Below, piece after piece: positions 35,325-44,773 of a stretch of 64,000 nt of DNA. This DNA is from Streptomyces sp. AC1-42W (GTDB taxonomy: Bacteria > Actinomycetota > Actinomycetes > Streptomycetales > Streptomycetaceae). The DNA is taken from positions 2,314,001 through 2,378,000 of the forward strand of contig NZ_QKWY01000001.1 in assembly GCF_003248355.1 (NCBI RefSeq). The letters run 5' to 3'. The notes below the pieces were generated by a model. That model made no database searches, was not told the origin of the DNA, and saw only the letters and a list, made by a program, of their open reading frames with translations. Each line of letters begins with the position of its first letter. Positions within the stretch are counted from its first letter, which is position 1. The position numbers were made by a program, and so were the translations under genes.

Positions 35325-36002
35325 ATGCCACGTCAGCAACAGCCCGCAACCCGCCCGGCCCGCCGCCGGAGTTACGACCAGTTCTGCGCCAGTGCCCGCG
35401 CGCTGGACGCGGTCGGTGACCGCTGGACCCTGCTGATCGTCCGTGAACTGCTGGCCGGTCCCCGCCGCTACACCGATCTCCACGCCGACCTGCCGGGCGT
35501 CAGCACGGACGTCCTGGCCTCCCGGCTCAAGGACATGGAGCAGAACGGCCTCGTCACCCGCCGCCGGCTCCCGCCCCCGGCCGCCGCCTCGGTGTACGCG
35601 CTCACCGCGCGCGGGCACGGACTGCTGCCGGTCCTCGCCGCGCTCGCCGAGTGGGGCGCCCCCGCGCTGGCCGAACGGCGGCCCACCGACGCGGTCCGCG
35701 CCCACTGGTTCGCGCTCCCGCTGCTGCGCGCCCTCCGGGCCCCGGGCGGCCCGGCCACCGAAGGCGTGCTCGACGTCCATCTCGACGAGGGCGAATTCCA
35801 CGTCCGCACGGGGGAGGTGGCGGCCGGTGAGCCGGTGTACGGGGACGGGCCCGCCGACCGCGCCGACGCGCGCATCGCCCTCGACGCGGAGCTGTGCCTC
35901 GCGCTGGGGCGCGGCGAGCCGACGCTCGCCGAGGCGGTCGGGGACGGCCGGATCGAGGTGTCGGGCGACGGCGCCCTCGCCAAGGAGCTGCGCGGCCGCT
36001 GA
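35325..36002 (+). CDS. HxlR-family transcriptional regulator
   Basis: A 225-residue winged-helix regulator. The HxlR domain occupies about residues 18-115: YDQFCASARALDAVGDRWTLLIVRELLAGPRRYTDLHADLPGVSTDVLASRLKDMEQNGLVTRR. A C-terminal domain of about 100 residues resembles the SCP2-like extension seen in some actinobacterial HxlR proteins. The ATG at 35325 is preferred because the promoter ends seven bases before it; ATG at 35307 is the alternative. Likely autoregulated through the paired operators. The lack of a sensing cysteine suggests ligand control, which is not identifiable here. Confidence 0.88.
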   Translation: MPRQQQPATRPARRRSYDQFCASARALDAVGDRWTLLIVRELLAGPRRYTDLHADLPGVSTDVLASRLKDMEQNGLVTRRRLPPPAAASVYALTARGHGLLPVLAALAEWGAPALAERRPTDAVRAHWFALPLLRALRAPGGPATEGVLDVHLDEGEFHVRTGEVAAGEPVYGDGPADRADARIALDAELCLALGRGEPTLAEAVGDGRIEVSGDGALAKELRGR

Positions 36003-36111
36003 CGGCCGCCATGGATTGGGCCGGATGCCGGGGGCCTGATTCCCGCGGTCCCGTTCCGGGTAGCTTCGCGGCATTTGGGATGCCCGTGACACCCGACGAC
36101 GGGAGAGACAC

Positions 36112-36618
36112 GTGAGAACCGACAGACAGCGGGGGCGCACAGGACGGCGGGGACCGCAGGGCCGGCCGGTCAGGGCCCTGGTCACCGCGGCGGGCGTGGC
36201 CGCCCTCGCCTTCGTACCGACGGCGGCCGGTGCCACGCCCGGCAGCGGGGTGGTCGCCACCGAGGTCGCCAAGGGCACATCGACCGGCCCGCTGCACGTG
36301 CGGGCGCCCCGGGGCCGGGCGGACGTCACCTTCACCACCGCCACCATCGCGCCGGGCGGCTCCACCGGCTGGCACACCCACAAGGGCCAGCTGATCGTCG
36401 TCGTCAAGTCCGGGACGCTCACCCGCACCCTGGACGACTGCACCGTCGAGGTGACGCCCGCGGGCACATCCTTCGTGGAGCCCGCAGGGTCGGACCACCG
36501 CCACATCGGGCGCAACCTGGGCAGCGAGCCCGTCGTCCTCTGGGTGACCTATCTGCTGCCGCAGGGCAGCGAACTCTCCTACGACGCCGACCCGGTGATG
36601 TGCGGTCCTGCGAAGTGA
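36112..36618 (+). CDS. Exported cupin-domain protein
   Basis: A 168-residue protein with a long basic signal region (RTDRQRGRTGRRGPQGRPVRALVTAAGVAALAFVPTAAGA). The cupin domain holds IAPGGSTGWHTHKGQLIVVVKSGTLT with the metal-binding HTH...Q pattern (about residues 83-105) and the second motif FVEPAGSDHRHIGRNLGSEP. A cysteine pair (in DDCTVEV and VMCGPAK) may form a disulfide. A zinc, manganese or iron site is likely, but the reaction is unknown. GTG start after GGGAGAG. Confidence 0.82.
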   Translation: MRTDRQRGRTGRRGPQGRPVRALVTAAGVAALAFVPTAAGATPGSGVVATEVAKGTSTGPLHVRAPRGRADVTFTTATIAPGGSTGWHTHKGQLIVVVKSGTLTRTLDDCTVEVTPAGTSFVEPAGSDHRHIGRNLGSEPVVLWVTYLLPQGSELSYDADPVMCGPAK

Positions 36619-36646
36619 CACGCTCCGGGACGCCGGCCCGCCGCGG

Positions 36647-37012
36647 TCAGCGGGCGCCGGTCTCGCCGTACGCGCCGAGACCGGCGCTCACCAGTCCGTC
36701 GCGGAAGGTCAGCACCTCGTAGACCCGGCCGCCGATCTGGTTGCGGTAGTCGATGACCAGCGTGTCGACGCCCGCCCGGACGTCCATCACCTCGAACTCC
36801 AGGTCCGGGATGAGTTCGAGCCCGCGCGCCCAGTACGCGCGCAGGGCGTCCTTGCCGCGTACGGTCCCCGAGGGGGCACCGGTGAGCCGCGCGATCATCG
36901 GCGAACTGAACGTCACGTCCTCGTGATAGTGCGCCAGGATGCGTTCCAGATCATGGGAGTTCCAGTCGTCCTGCCACTGCGCGGCGAACGTACGGGCGAA
37001 TGCGAGGTCCAT
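36647..37012 (-). CDS. NTF2-like (SnoaL-type) small protein
   Basis: A 121-residue alpha+beta cone-fold protein. It starts DLAFARTFAAQWQDDWNSHDLERILAHYHEDVTFSSPMIARLTG, the usual N-terminal helices and strand of nuclear transport factor 2-like proteins. TVRGKDALRAYWARGLELIPDLEFEV and RVYEVLTFRDGLVSAGLGAYG close the pocket. The family includes ketosteroid isomerases and polyketide cyclases, but also many binding proteins; no specific substrate can be assigned. Its start is 87 bases from the divergent uridine-kinase-like gene. Confidence 0.82.
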   Translation of the reverse strand: MDLAFARTFAAQWQDDWNSHDLERILAHYHEDVTFSSPMIARLTGAPSGTVRGKDALRAYWARGLELIPDLEFEVMDVRAGVDTLVIDYRNQIGGRVYEVLTFRDGLVSAGLGAYGETGAR

Positions 37013-37099
37013 GGCGCCGACCGTAACCGGCCCGGCGGCGGCCACCGGGCGATTTCCGGCATCCGGACGGTCCGGGCCGGGACGCGCGATGATGGACGC

Positions 37100-37738
37100 G
37101 TGCGATTCGAAGCGATCTCCCGGGAACGGCTGACGGACGCGCTCGCCGCGCACACCGACGCGCTGGAGCCCGGCGACGGCGGCCCCTGGCTGAAGATCGC
37201 CGTCGACGGCGCCCCCGCCGCCCGCCCCGGCGACCTCGCCGCGCCGCTCGCCGAAGCCCTGCGGCTGCGCGGCCGGGCCGTGCTCCCCGTCGCCACCGGC
37301 GGCTTCCTGCGACCGGCGAGCCTGCGGTACGAGTACGGCAAGCAGGACCCCGACTCGTACTTCGGCAGCTGGTTCGACACCGCCGCGCTGTGGCGCGAGG
37401 TGTTCGCACCCCTGGAGCCGGGCGGCAGCGGACGCGTCCTGCCCGACCTCTGGGACCCGGCGACCGACCGCGCGACGCGCAGCCCGTACCGGCCCCTGGC
37501 CGAGGGCGGAGTGCTGATCCTGCACGGCCCGCTGCTCCTCGGGCACTGGTTCCCCTTCGACCTCGCCGTCCACCTCCGCCTCTCCCCGGGCGCGCTGCGC
37601 CGCCGCACCCCGCAGGACGAACGGTGGACCCTGCCGGCGTTCGCCCGGTACGAGGACGAGGTGGCGCCCGCCGACCACGCGGACGCGGTGGTACGCGCCG
37701 ACGACCCGCACCACCCGGCCTGGACCGGCGTGCGCTGA
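37100..37738 (+). CDS. Uridine-kinase-like protein with degenerate P-loop
   Basis: A 212-residue protein similar in layout to the uridine kinase-like proteins of Streptomyces: an N-terminal helix, a strand LKIAVDGAP, then FLRPASLRYEYGKQDPDSYFGSWFDTAALWREVFAPL, GGVLILHGPLLLGHWFPFDLAVHLRL and RYEDEV. The Walker A site should read GxxGxGK(S/T) after VDG, but here is VDGAPAARPGD, without the GK(S/T). ATP hydrolysis is therefore doubtful. Starts at GTG 37100, as the conserved N-terminus begins there. It may be a pseudo-kinase or binding protein. Confidence 0.7.
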   Translation: MRFEAISRERLTDALAAHTDALEPGDGGPWLKIAVDGAPAARPGDLAAPLAEALRLRGRAVLPVATGGFLRPASLRYEYGKQDPDSYFGSWFDTAALWREVFAPLEPGGSGRVLPDLWDPATDRATRSPYRPLAEGGVLILHGPLLLGHWFPFDLAVHLRLSPGALRRRTPQDERWTLPAFARYEDEVAPADHADAVVRADDPHHPAWTGVR

Positions 37739-37796
37739 GGGCCGGGGCCTGTCCGGCGCGGCCGTTCCCGGTCCGCCACCCGCTACGCGCCGCCCG

Positions 37797-38702
37797 TTAC
37801 GCGCCGTCCGGCAGCGGCGGCCGCCCGCCCACCGTGCCCACCGCCTCCGCACCCGCCCGGCAGCCCGCCTCCGCGCACGCCACCTCGTCCGCGCCCGCCA
37901 GCCGCGCCGCCAGGAACCCGCCGGTGAACGCGTCGCCCGCCCCCGTCGAGTCCACGGCCGCCCGCACCGGCGCCGCCGGCACCCGGCCCGTCACCACGCC
38001 CCCGGCGGCCAGCAGCGCCCCGCCCCCGCCCAGCGTGACGACCACCCGGCGGTCCGGCAGGCTCAACTCGGCCGCCGCGTCCGCCGGTTCCGCCAGACCC
38101 GTGAGCAGCAGCGCCTCGTCCGCGTTGGGCAGCAGCAGATCCGCCCGCGCGGTCAGGGCCAGGAACCGGTCGACGCCCAGACCGGCCAGGAAGCCCGCCG
38201 ACGCCGGATCGACGCTCACCGGGACGCCGCGCCGTACCGCCTCCCGCAGCGCGAGCAGGGCCGTCGCCCGGCTCGGCCCGGCGAACAGCAGATAGCCCGA
38301 GAGATGGAGGTGGGCGATCCCGTCGAGCAGCGAGGGCGACCAGTCGGCGGGGGACAGCCGCAGCACCGCGCCGCTGTCCGTGAGGAACGTGCGCTCGGCG
38401 GCGGAGTCCACCAGGGCGACGACGGTCGCGGTCGGCGCCTCCTCGTCCACCGCCAGCAGCCCCCGTACGCCCGCCCGCCGCAGCAGGCCCCGGTGCCAGT
38501 CCGCCGCGTCGGCGCCGACCCGGGCCAGCAGCCGCACGTCACGGCAGCCCGCCCGCGCCGCCCAGCAGGCCACATTGGCGCCCGCGCCGCCGGCCAGGGT
38601 GCGGATCACGGCGGCCGTGTCCGTGCCGTGGGCCAGCGCCGCCGTGTGCCGGGCCACCACATCGGTGACCACGTCCCCGACGACGAGGAGGCCGCCGCTC
38701 AC
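37797..38702 (-). CDS. PfkB-family carbohydrate kinase, probable pseudouridine kinase
   Basis: A 301-residue ribokinase-fold protein. LAGGAGANVACWAARAG (about residues 33-49) is the PfkB signature 1, and AAVDSTGAGDAFTGGFLAARL (near 250-270) is signature 2, with the catalytic aspartate in GAGD. The fold LLVVGDVVTDVV opens the N-terminus. It overlaps psuG by four bases (GTGA), so a role as pseudouridine kinase, supplying pseudouridine 5'-phosphate to PsuG, is the best inference. PfkB kinases vary in substrate, so the assignment leans on neighbours. Confidence 0.82.
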   Translation of the reverse strand: MSGGLLVVGDVVTDVVARHTAALAHGTDTAAVIRTLAGGAGANVACWAARAGCRDVRLLARVGADAADWHRGLLRRAGVRGLLAVDEEAPTATVVALVDSAAERTFLTDSGAVLRLSPADWSPSLLDGIAHLHLSGYLLFAGPSRATALLALREAVRRGVPVSVDPASAGFLAGLGVDRFLALTARADLLLPNADEALLLTGLAEPADAAAELSLPDRRVVVTLGGGGALLAAGGVVTGRVPAAPVRAAVDSTGAGDAFTGGFLAARLAGADEVACAEAGCRAGAEAVGTVGGRPPLPDGA

Positions 38703-39640
38703 CGCGCCGCCCAGGCGCCGGCGATCCGCGCGGCGAGCACCGCATTGCCCCGGACCGCCGCGAGATTGGCCTCCAGCGAAGCGCCCCCGGTGTGCCGCAC
38801 CAGATGGCCGAGAAGGAACGGCGTGACCGCCTGGCCCGTGATCCCCCGCTCCCGGCACGCCGCCAGCGCCTCGGCCAGCACCCGGTCGTGCAGCGCGGGG
38901 TCCAGCTGCTCCTCCTCCGGTACGGGGTTGGCCACGATCAGCGCGGCTTCGGGCCCGCCGAGCGCGTCCGCGGCCCGCATCACCTCGGCCACCTCCCCGG
39001 GCGAGGTCACCGTCCAGTCGACCGGCTCGCCGGAACTGCTCAGATAGAAGCCGGGAAACATGCCGGTGCCGTAGCCGAGCACCCCGACGCCCAGCGTCTC
39101 CAGCCGTTGCAGTGTGGCCGGGACGTCCAGGATCGACTTCACGCCCGCGCAGATCACGGTGATCCCGGTCCGGGCCAGCAGCCGCAGGTCCGCCGACTCG
39201 TCCTGGGTCTGCGTCCAGCCCCGGTGCACCCCGCCGAGGCCGCCCGTCGCGAAGACCCGCAGCCCGGTCCTGGCCGCCAGGAACGCGGTCGCGGACACGG
39301 TCGTCGCCCCGCTCGCCCCGGTGGCCAGCGCCGGGGCGAGGTCGCGGTGGCCCAGCTTCCGCATCCCCTCGTCCCCGGCCACCCGCTCCAGCCCGGCCCC
39401 GTCCAGCCCGATTCTGGCCCGGCCGTCCAGCACGGCGACGGTCGCGGGCACGGCGCCGGCGGACCGCACAAGACCCTCCAGCTCTGCGGCGACCCGCAGA
39501 TTGCGGGGGCGGGGCAGGCCGTGGGCGATGATCGTCGACTCCAGGGCGACGACCGGCCGGCCGTCGGCGAGCGCGGCCCGCACCTCGGCGGAGACGACCG
39601 GCGCGTACGGGGTGGTACCGACAGGCGCATTGAGTGACAT
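38699..39640 (-). CDS. psuG: Pseudouridine-5'-phosphate glycosidase
   Basis: A 313-residue enzyme that cleaves the C-C glycosidic bond of pseudouridine 5'-phosphate to uracil and ribose 5-phosphate. Typical segments are RPVVALESTIIAHGLPRPRNLRVA, PATVAVLDGRARIGLDGAGLERVA, FATGGLGGVHRG and VICAGVKSILDVPATLQRLETLGVGVLGYGT, which carry the family's glutamate and lysine active-site residues. Its downstream partner is a PfkB-family kinase with overlapping start, giving a complete two-step catabolic unit for pseudouridine from RNA turnover. ATG at 39640 is chosen. Confidence 0.93.
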   Translation of the reverse strand: MSLNAPVGTTPYAPVVSAEVRAALADGRPVVALESTIIAHGLPRPRNLRVAAELEGLVRSAGAVPATVAVLDGRARIGLDGAGLERVAGDEGMRKLGHRDLAPALATGASGATTVSATAFLAARTGLRVFATGGLGGVHRGWTQTQDESADLRLLARTGITVICAGVKSILDVPATLQRLETLGVGVLGYGTGMFPGFYLSSSGEPVDWTVTSPGEVAEVMRAADALGGPEAALIVANPVPEEEQLDPALHDRVLAEALAACRERGITGQAVTPFLLGHLVRHTGGASLEANLAAVRGNAVLAARIAGAWAAR

Positions 39641-39759
39641 GTGCACATCCCTGTCGCGGCCGGCCGGGACGCAAACGCGCGGGCCTGCCCGGATGGCGCG
39701 AAACCCCCACAGCCCTCCGCCCGTCCGGGCGCCAGGGGAACACGCGGACGGCACCCCCG

Positions 39760-40302
39760 TCAGAACAGTGGTTCGGGCAGTACCCCCTCCAGGGCCAGCA
39801 GCCGCCGCTTCGTCTCCAGGCCGCCGCCGAAGCCGCCCATGCCGCCGTCGTTCTCCACCACCCGGTGGCACGGCACCACCACCGGCAGGGGGTTGGCACC
39901 CATGGCCGCCCCCACCGCCTGGGCCGCCCCCGGCCGGCCGACCCGGTCGGCCAGTTCGCCGTACCCCGCGACCGCCCCGTACGGCACACCCCGCGCCAGC
40001 TCGCGCAGCACCTGGCGGTTGAAGCCCGCGGTCAGCGACCAGTCCAGGTCGAGCGAGAACTCCCGCAGCGTGCCCGCGAAGTACGCGGCGAACTGGCGGA
40101 CCGGCTCCGCCAGCCGGGCGGAGCCGGGCGCCTCGACGGGCTCCGCGCCGAGCCGGTCGCGCAGCCGGTCCAGCGCGGCGTCCCGTATCTCCGGGCGGGC
40201 GTGGAAGACGACGCTCACCAGCCCCGCTCCGGTGGCGGCCAGCATCAGCGGACCGATGTCGCTCTCGACGACGGCCCACTCGACGACCCCGTTGCTGTCC
40301 AT
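39760..40302 (-). CDS. ogt: Methylated-DNA--protein-cysteine methyltransferase
   Basis: A 180-residue suicide repair enzyme that removes methyl from O6-methylguanine. The active-site motif NPLPVVVPCHRVVENDGGMGGFGGGLETKRRLLALE (cysteine near residue 145) is complete, as is the helix-turn-helix VPYGAVAGYGELADRVGRPGAAQAVG that inserts into the minor groove. The N-terminal half is the ribonuclease H-like domain. The start ATG at 40302 is six bases downstream of a damage-type -10 element, so expression is likely leaderless and induced by DNA damage. It is followed by psuG on the same strand after a 119-base gap. Confidence 0.95.
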   Translation of the reverse strand: MDSNGVVEWAVVESDIGPLMLAATGAGLVSVVFHARPEIRDAALDRLRDRLGAEPVEAPGSARLAEPVRQFAAYFAGTLREFSLDLDWSLTAGFNRQVLRELARGVPYGAVAGYGELADRVGRPGAAQAVGAAMGANPLPVVVPCHRVVENDGGMGGFGGGLETKRRLLALEGVLPEPLF

Positions 40303-40308
40303 GCCCCC

Positions 40309-40331
40309 ACCGTACGGCCGGCCACTGACAA
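40309..40331 (-). promoter_or_regulatory. ogt damage-type promoter (RecA-NDp/PafBC-like)
   Basis: Read on the minus strand: TTGTCAGTGGC (40331-40321), six bases, TACGGT (40314-40309), then six bases to the ATG at 40302. The first 11 bases match the actinobacterial damage-promoter motif exactly. Confidence 0.8.
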
Positions 40332-40352
40332 CGGGGCCGCCTTCCGGCCGGA

Positions 40353-41288
40353 TCAGCCGCCCGTGGCCTCGCGGACCACGTCCGGGGCGTTGGAGATGAT
40401 GCCGTCCACGCCCGTCCCGGCCGCCTCGACCGCGGCCGCCGCGTCGTTCACCGTCCAGGTGTTCACCCGGAGCGGCTTGCCGTGCGGACCCTTCAGCGCG
40501 TGCACCGCCGACACGTAGTCGCCGGACAGCTTCGTCCGGGACGGGTTGATCTGGTCGGCGAACTTCGCGTACGCGGGCAGCTCGGCGACGGCCGGATTGC
40601 CCAGGAAGCCGGTGACGACGTCCGGACGCAGCGCGTGCACCGTACGCACGCTGTCCGCGCCGAAGCTCTGGACCACCAGCCGGTCGCGGACATGGGCCCG
40701 GTCCAGCCAGCCCTCCTCGTTCAGCACCCGGAGCGTGGCCCGCTCGATGCCCGGGTAGAGCTCCGGGCTCTTGATCTCCAGCAGCAGGTTCTGCCGGTTG
40801 TGGGTCAGCCGCCGCAGGTACTGACGCAGCGTCGGCACCCGCGTGCCCGTGTACCGCCGGTCGAACCAGCCGCCCGCGTCCAGCCGGGAGATCTCGTCGA
40901 GCGTGAAGTCGCGGACCGCCCACGGCGCCCGGTCCGGGAACACCTCCTCCGCGTTCGTCGTCCGCTTCAGATCCGTGTCGTGCATGACGACCAGCACCCC
41001 GTCCCGGGTGAGCTGGACGTCGTTCTCCACCCAGTCGAAGCCCATCCGGTCCGCCCGGTCCACGGCCACGAGGGTGTTCTCGGGGGCGTACGCCGAGGCG
41101 CCCCGGTGGGCGTAGACGCGCGGGCCGCGCGCCGCGGCGTCGGTGGCCTGGCGCATCGGGGCGACCTGTGCCGGCGGCCGGGTCACGGGGGTGTCCCCGG
41201 CCGGAGTGCCGGGGTTCGGCATCAGCAACGTGCCGGCGCCCATGACGGCGGCGGCGGCGACGGAGGCGGTAGCGGTGCCTGCGTACAC
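40353..41288 (-). CDS. Secreted glycerophosphodiester phosphodiesterase
   Basis: An extracytoplasmic GDPD hydrolysing glycerophosphodiesters to sn-glycerol 3-phosphate and an alcohol. The signature begins VYAHRGASAYAPENTLVAVDRADRMGFDWVENDVQLTRDGVLVVMHD, with the catalytic histidines and the E/D metal ligands present. LLLEIKSPELYPGIE supplies another ligand, and VNTWTVNDAAAAV is the C-terminal conserved block. I choose the GTG at 41288, with AAGGAG five bases upstream, giving 311 residues and a hydrophobic export signal with few basic residues. ATG at 41381 would add 31 residues. Confidence 0.87.
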   Translation of the reverse strand: MYAGTATASVAAAAVMGAGTLLMPNPGTPAGDTPVTRPPAQVAPMRQATDAAARGPRVYAHRGASAYAPENTLVAVDRADRMGFDWVENDVQLTRDGVLVVMHDTDLKRTTNAEEVFPDRAPWAVRDFTLDEISRLDAGGWFDRRYTGTRVPTLRQYLRRLTHNRQNLLLEIKSPELYPGIERATLRVLNEEGWLDRAHVRDRLVVQSFGADSVRTVHALRPDVVTGFLGNPAVAELPAYAKFADQINPSRTKLSGDYVSAVHALKGPHGKPLRVNTWTVNDAAAAVEAAGTGVDGIISNAPDVVREATGG

Positions 41289-41519
41289 GTGGACTCCTTG
41301 CGTCAGAGTTGCGGACGGCCCGAGCGTCCCAGCCGCCCCCGAACGGAGGACAGGCGAAGGATGGCCACCGTGTGAACGCACCCCGGGGACCGCGCCACGC
41401 GCCCTCGGCCCGGTCGATAAGATGCGGCACTTCTGTTGTGTCCGCCGGGCCTTGCGTCCGGACGACAGGCCCTGGGATCGTCCTGACCCGGAGCTTGCTG
41501 CTGCGAAGGGCGTACAAGG

Positions 41520-42398
41520 ATGCAGGGCACAATCGACGGCTTCGGCTACGGGGCGGTGACCCCTGCGGCGGCGTTCCTCATGGCCTGCCTCGGTGCGGCG
41601 CTCGGCCTGCGCTGCACCACGCGGTCACTGCGTACCGAGCGATCCTTCAGGGCCGGCCGGCTGGCTCTCGGGGCGACCTCCATCGGTTCGGGGATCTGGA
41701 CCATGCACTTCGTCGCGATGGTGGGGTTCTCCGTCGAAGAGGTGACCATCGGCTACGACAAACCGATCACCTTCGCCAGCCTCGCCGTCGCGATCGTCGT
41801 GGTCGGCCTCGGAATCTTTCTCGTCGGGTACCGGGGCGCCACCCGGATGGCCCTGGTGACGGGAGGCACGATCACCGGGCTCGGTGTGGCCTCCATGCAT
41901 TACCTCGGCATGGCGGGCATACGGCTTGATGGGCGGTTCGAGTACGACACGCTGACCGTGGCCCTCTCCGTGGTCATCGCCGTGGTGGCCTCCACCGCCG
42001 CGCTGTGGGCCGCCGCCTCCGTCCGCGGCTTCCTGTCGAGCCTCGGCGCGAGCGTCGTGATGGGCGTCGCGGTCAGCGGCATGCACTACACCGGCATGGC
42101 CGCGCTCCGGGTCCACCTCCACCCCGCCGCGCTGACCGAGGTGGCCCCCGCCGGGGACGGCGCCGGCGACCTGCTGGTGCCGATGCTGCTCGGACCCGTC
42201 TGCTTCCTGGTGCTGGCCGCCGTCGTGGTGATGTTCGATCCGCTGGTGATCATGGGCACGCCCGACTGGGACGACCCGCTGACCGCGCCCGGCCGGGCCC
42301 CCGGCGTCCCGGCGCGGGTGCCCCGCTTCGGCACGTACGCCGATCCGGCGTCCTTCTCCGCCCGGCCGCGCGACGCCGTACGCCCCGTGGACTGGTGA
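41520..42398 (+). CDS. MHYT-domain integral membrane sensor
   Basis: A 292-residue membrane protein of seven predicted spans. Three MHYT-type motifs are visible: [18 protein letters not shown] and MHYTGMAAL (near residues 61, 127 and 190), each at the outer end of a span. The His/Met residues are thought to bind copper and sense oxygen, CO or NO. Unlike many family members it has no attached GGDEF/EAL or kinase domain, so it must signal or act through another protein. The cytoplasmic tail of about 50 residues is Pro/Arg-rich. Immediately upstream of uvrB. Confidence 0.9.
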   Translation: MQGTIDGFGYGAVTPAAAFLMACLGAALGLRCTTRSLRTERSFRAGRLALGATSIGSGIWTMHFVAMVGFSVEEVTIGYDKPITFASLAVAIVVVGLGIFLVGYRGATRMALVTGGTITGLGVASMHYLGMAGIRLDGRFEYDTLTVALSVVIAVVASTAALWAAASVRGFLSSLGASVVMGVAVSGMHYTGMAALRVHLHPAALTEVAPAGDGAGDLLVPMLLGPVCFLVLAAVVVMFDPLVIMGTPDWDDPLTAPGRAPGVPARVPRFGTYADPASFSARPRDAVRPVDW

Positions 42399-42430
42399 AA
42401 CGCCCCCCGCGCGGCCGCCGACGGAGCCCG

Positions 42431-42453
42431 TTGTCAGTGGCGGGCCGTACGGT
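42431..42453 (+). promoter_or_regulatory. uvrB damage-type promoter (RecA-NDp/PafBC-like)
   Basis: TTGTCAGTGGC (42431-42441), six bases, TACGGT (42448-42453), then six bases to the ATG at 42460. The element is identical in arrangement to the ogt promoter. No ribosome site lies before the ATG, consistent with a leaderless mRNA. Confidence 0.82.
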
Positions 42454-42459
42454 GGTTGC

Positions 42460-44610
42460 ATGCGGCCAGTCTCGAAGATCGAACGTACGGTGGCGCCTTT
42501 CGAGGTCGTCAGCCCCTACCAGCCCAGCGGCGACCAGCCGGCGGCCATCGCCGAGCTGGAGAAGCGCGTCCGCGCGGGCGAGAAGGACGTCGTGCTCCTC
42601 GGCGCGACCGGCACCGGCAAGTCCGCGACCACCGCCTGGATGATCGAGAAGCTGCAGCGCCCCACCCTGGTGATGGCGCCCAACAAGACGCTCGCCGCCC
42701 AGCTGGCCAACGAGTTCCGCGAGCTCCTGCCCAACAACGCCGTCGAGTACTTCGTCTCGTACTACGACTACTACCAGCCCGAGGCGTACGTCCCCCAGTC
42801 GGACACGTACATCGAGAAGGACTCCTCGATCAACGAGGAGGTCGAGCGGCTGCGCCACTCCGCGACGAACTCCCTGCTCACCCGGCGCGACGTCGTCGTG
42901 GTCGCCTCCGTCTCCTGCATCTACGGCCTCGGTACGCCCCAGGAGTACGTGGACCGCATGGTCCAGCTCAAGGTCGGCCAGGAGATCGACCGCGACCAGC
43001 TGCTGCGCCGCTTCGTGGAGATCCAGTACACCCGCAACGACCTGGCCTTCACCCGGGGCACCTTCCGGGTGCGCGGCGACACCATCGAGATCTTCCCGGT
43101 CTACGAGGAGCTGGCCGTCCGCATCGAGATGTTCGGCGACGAGATCGAGGCCCTGTCCACGCTGCACCCGATCACCGGCGAGGTCATCAGCGAGGACCGG
43201 TCCCTGCACGTCTTCCCCGCCAGCCACTACGTGGCCGGACCCGAACGCATGGAGAAGGCCGTCAGCGGCATCGAACAGGAGCTGGAGCAGCGCCTCGCCG
43301 AGTTGGAGAGGCAGGGCAAGATGCTGGAGGCCCAGCGGCTGCGCATGCGCACCACGTACGACATCGAGATGCTGCGCCAGATCGGCACCTGCTCCGGCGT
43401 CGAGAACTACTCGATGCACTTCGACGACCGTTCCCCCGGCACCGCCCCCAACACCCTCCTCGACTACTTCCCCGAGGACTTCCTGCTGGTCCTCGACGAG
43501 TCGCACGTCACCGTGCCGCAGATCGGCGCCATGTACGAGGGCGACGCCTCCCGCAAGCGGACCCTGGTCGACCACGGCTTCCGGCTGCCGTCCGCCCTGG
43601 ACAACCGCCCGCTCAAGTGGGAGGAGTTCCTCCAGCGGATCAACCAGACGGTCTACCTCTCCGCCACCCCGGGCGCCTACGAGCTGTCCCGCGGGGACGG
43701 GTTCGTCGAGCAGATCATCCGCCCCACCGGCCTCATCGACCCGGAGGTCGTCGTCAAGCCCACCGAGGGCCAGATCGACGACCTGGTGCACGAGATCCGC
43801 GAACGCGCCGAGCGCGACGAACGCGTCCTGGTCACCACGCTCACCAAGAAGATGGCGGAGGACCTCACCGACTACTTCCTGGAGCTGGGCATCCGGGTGC
43901 GCTACCTCCACAGCGACGTGGACACGCTGCGCCGCATCGAGCTGCTGCGCGAGCTGCGCTCCGGCGAGTACGACGTGCTGGTCGGCATCAACCTCCTGCG
44001 CGAGGGCCTCGACCTGCCCGAGGTGTCCCTGGTGGCCATCCTGGACGCCGACAAGCAGGGCTTCCTGCGCTCGGGCATCTCGCTGATCCAGACCATCGGC
44101 CGCGCGGCGCGCAACGTCTCGGGGCAGGTCCATATGTACGCCGACAAGGTCACCCCGGCCATGGCCCAGGCGATCGACGAGACCAACCGGCGCCGCGAGA
44201 AGCAGATCGCGTACAACACCGAGCGCGGCATCGACCCGCAGCCGCTGCGCAAGAAGATCAACGACATCGTCGCCACCATCGCCCGCGAGGAGGTGGACAC
44301 CGAGCAGCTCCTCGGCACCGGCTACCGGCAGGGCAAGGAGGGCAAGGCCCCGGTGCCCGCCCTCGGCAAGCACGCCGTGCCGGGCGACGGGAAGGCGGCG
44401 CGGTCCGGCAAGGGGGCCGGGCGCGGCCGGGACGCCGCCGCGGTCACCGACCGGCCGGCCACCGAACTCGCCGGGATCATCGAGGAGATGACGGACCGGA
44501 TGCGGGCGGCCGCCGCCGACCTCCAGTTCGAGGTCGCCGCCCGGCTGCGCGACGAGGTGGGCGAGCTGAAGAAGGAGCTGCGCCAGATGCGCGAGGCGGG
44601 CCTCGCCTGA
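42460..44610 (+). CDS. uvrB: Excinuclease ABC subunit UvrB
   Basis: A 716-residue DNA damage-verification helicase of nucleotide excision repair. Walker A is [15 protein letters not shown] (about residues 45-59), the beta-hairpin is [26 protein letters not shown], Walker B is [13 protein letters not shown], and motifs V-VI include [27 protein letters not shown] and QTIGRAARN. The C-terminus has the UVR domain ([35 protein letters not shown]) that binds UvrA/UvrC. A basic, Gly/Lys-rich insert of about 40 residues precedes it, common in actinobacteria. Preceded by the damage-type promoter; followed by a terminator. Confidence 0.97.
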   Translation: MRPVSKIERTVAPFEVVSPYQPSGDQPAAIAELEKRVRAGEKDVVLLGATGTGKSATTAWMIEKLQRPTLVMAPNKTLAAQLANEFRELLPNNAVEYFVSYYDYYQPEAYVPQSDTYIEKDSSINEEVERLRHSATNSLLTRRDVVVVASVSCIYGLGTPQEYVDRMVQLKVGQEIDRDQLLRRFVEIQYTRNDLAFTRGTFRVRGDTIEIFPVYEELAVRIEMFGDEIEALSTLHPITGEVISEDRSLHVFPASHYVAGPERMEKAVSGIEQELEQRLAELERQGKMLEAQRLRMRTTYDIEMLRQIGTCSGVENYSMHFDDRSPGTAPNTLLDYFPEDFLLVLDESHVTVPQIGAMYEGDASRKRTLVDHGFRLPSALDNRPLKWEEFLQRINQTVYLSATPGAYELSRGDGFVEQIIRPTGLIDPEVVVKPTEGQIDDLVHEIRERAERDERVLVTTLTKKMAEDLTDYFLELGIRVRYLHSDVDTLRRIELLRELRSGEYDVLVGINLLREGLDLPEVSLVAILDADKQGFLRSGISLIQTIGRAARNVSGQVHMYADKVTPAMAQAIDETNRRREKQIAYNTERGIDPQPLRKKINDIVATIAREEVDTEQLLGTGYRQGKEGKAPVPALGKHAVPGDGKAARSGKGAGRGRDAAAVTDRPATELAGIIEEMTDRMRAAAADLQFEVAARLRDEVGELKKELRQMREAGLA

Positions 44611-44633
44611 CGGCCGGGCGCGCGACGGACGCG

Positions 44634-44657
44634 CGGCGGGTCCGGAGGGGCCCGCCG
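44634..44657 (+). terminator. uvrB terminator
   Basis: A 10-bp stem (44634-44643 with 44648-44657, one G-T wobble) with a GGAG loop lies 24 bases after the stop. Confidence 0.7.
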
Positions 44658-44773
44658 TGTGTTGCAGGAACGACACAAAACGGCCCGCGCCCTCCGCGCG
44701 GGTGACACCACTGCGTAGGGTGCTGGGCAACCGCACAAGGACGGTTGCGGGGAAAGCGGAGAGGGGACAGCGC

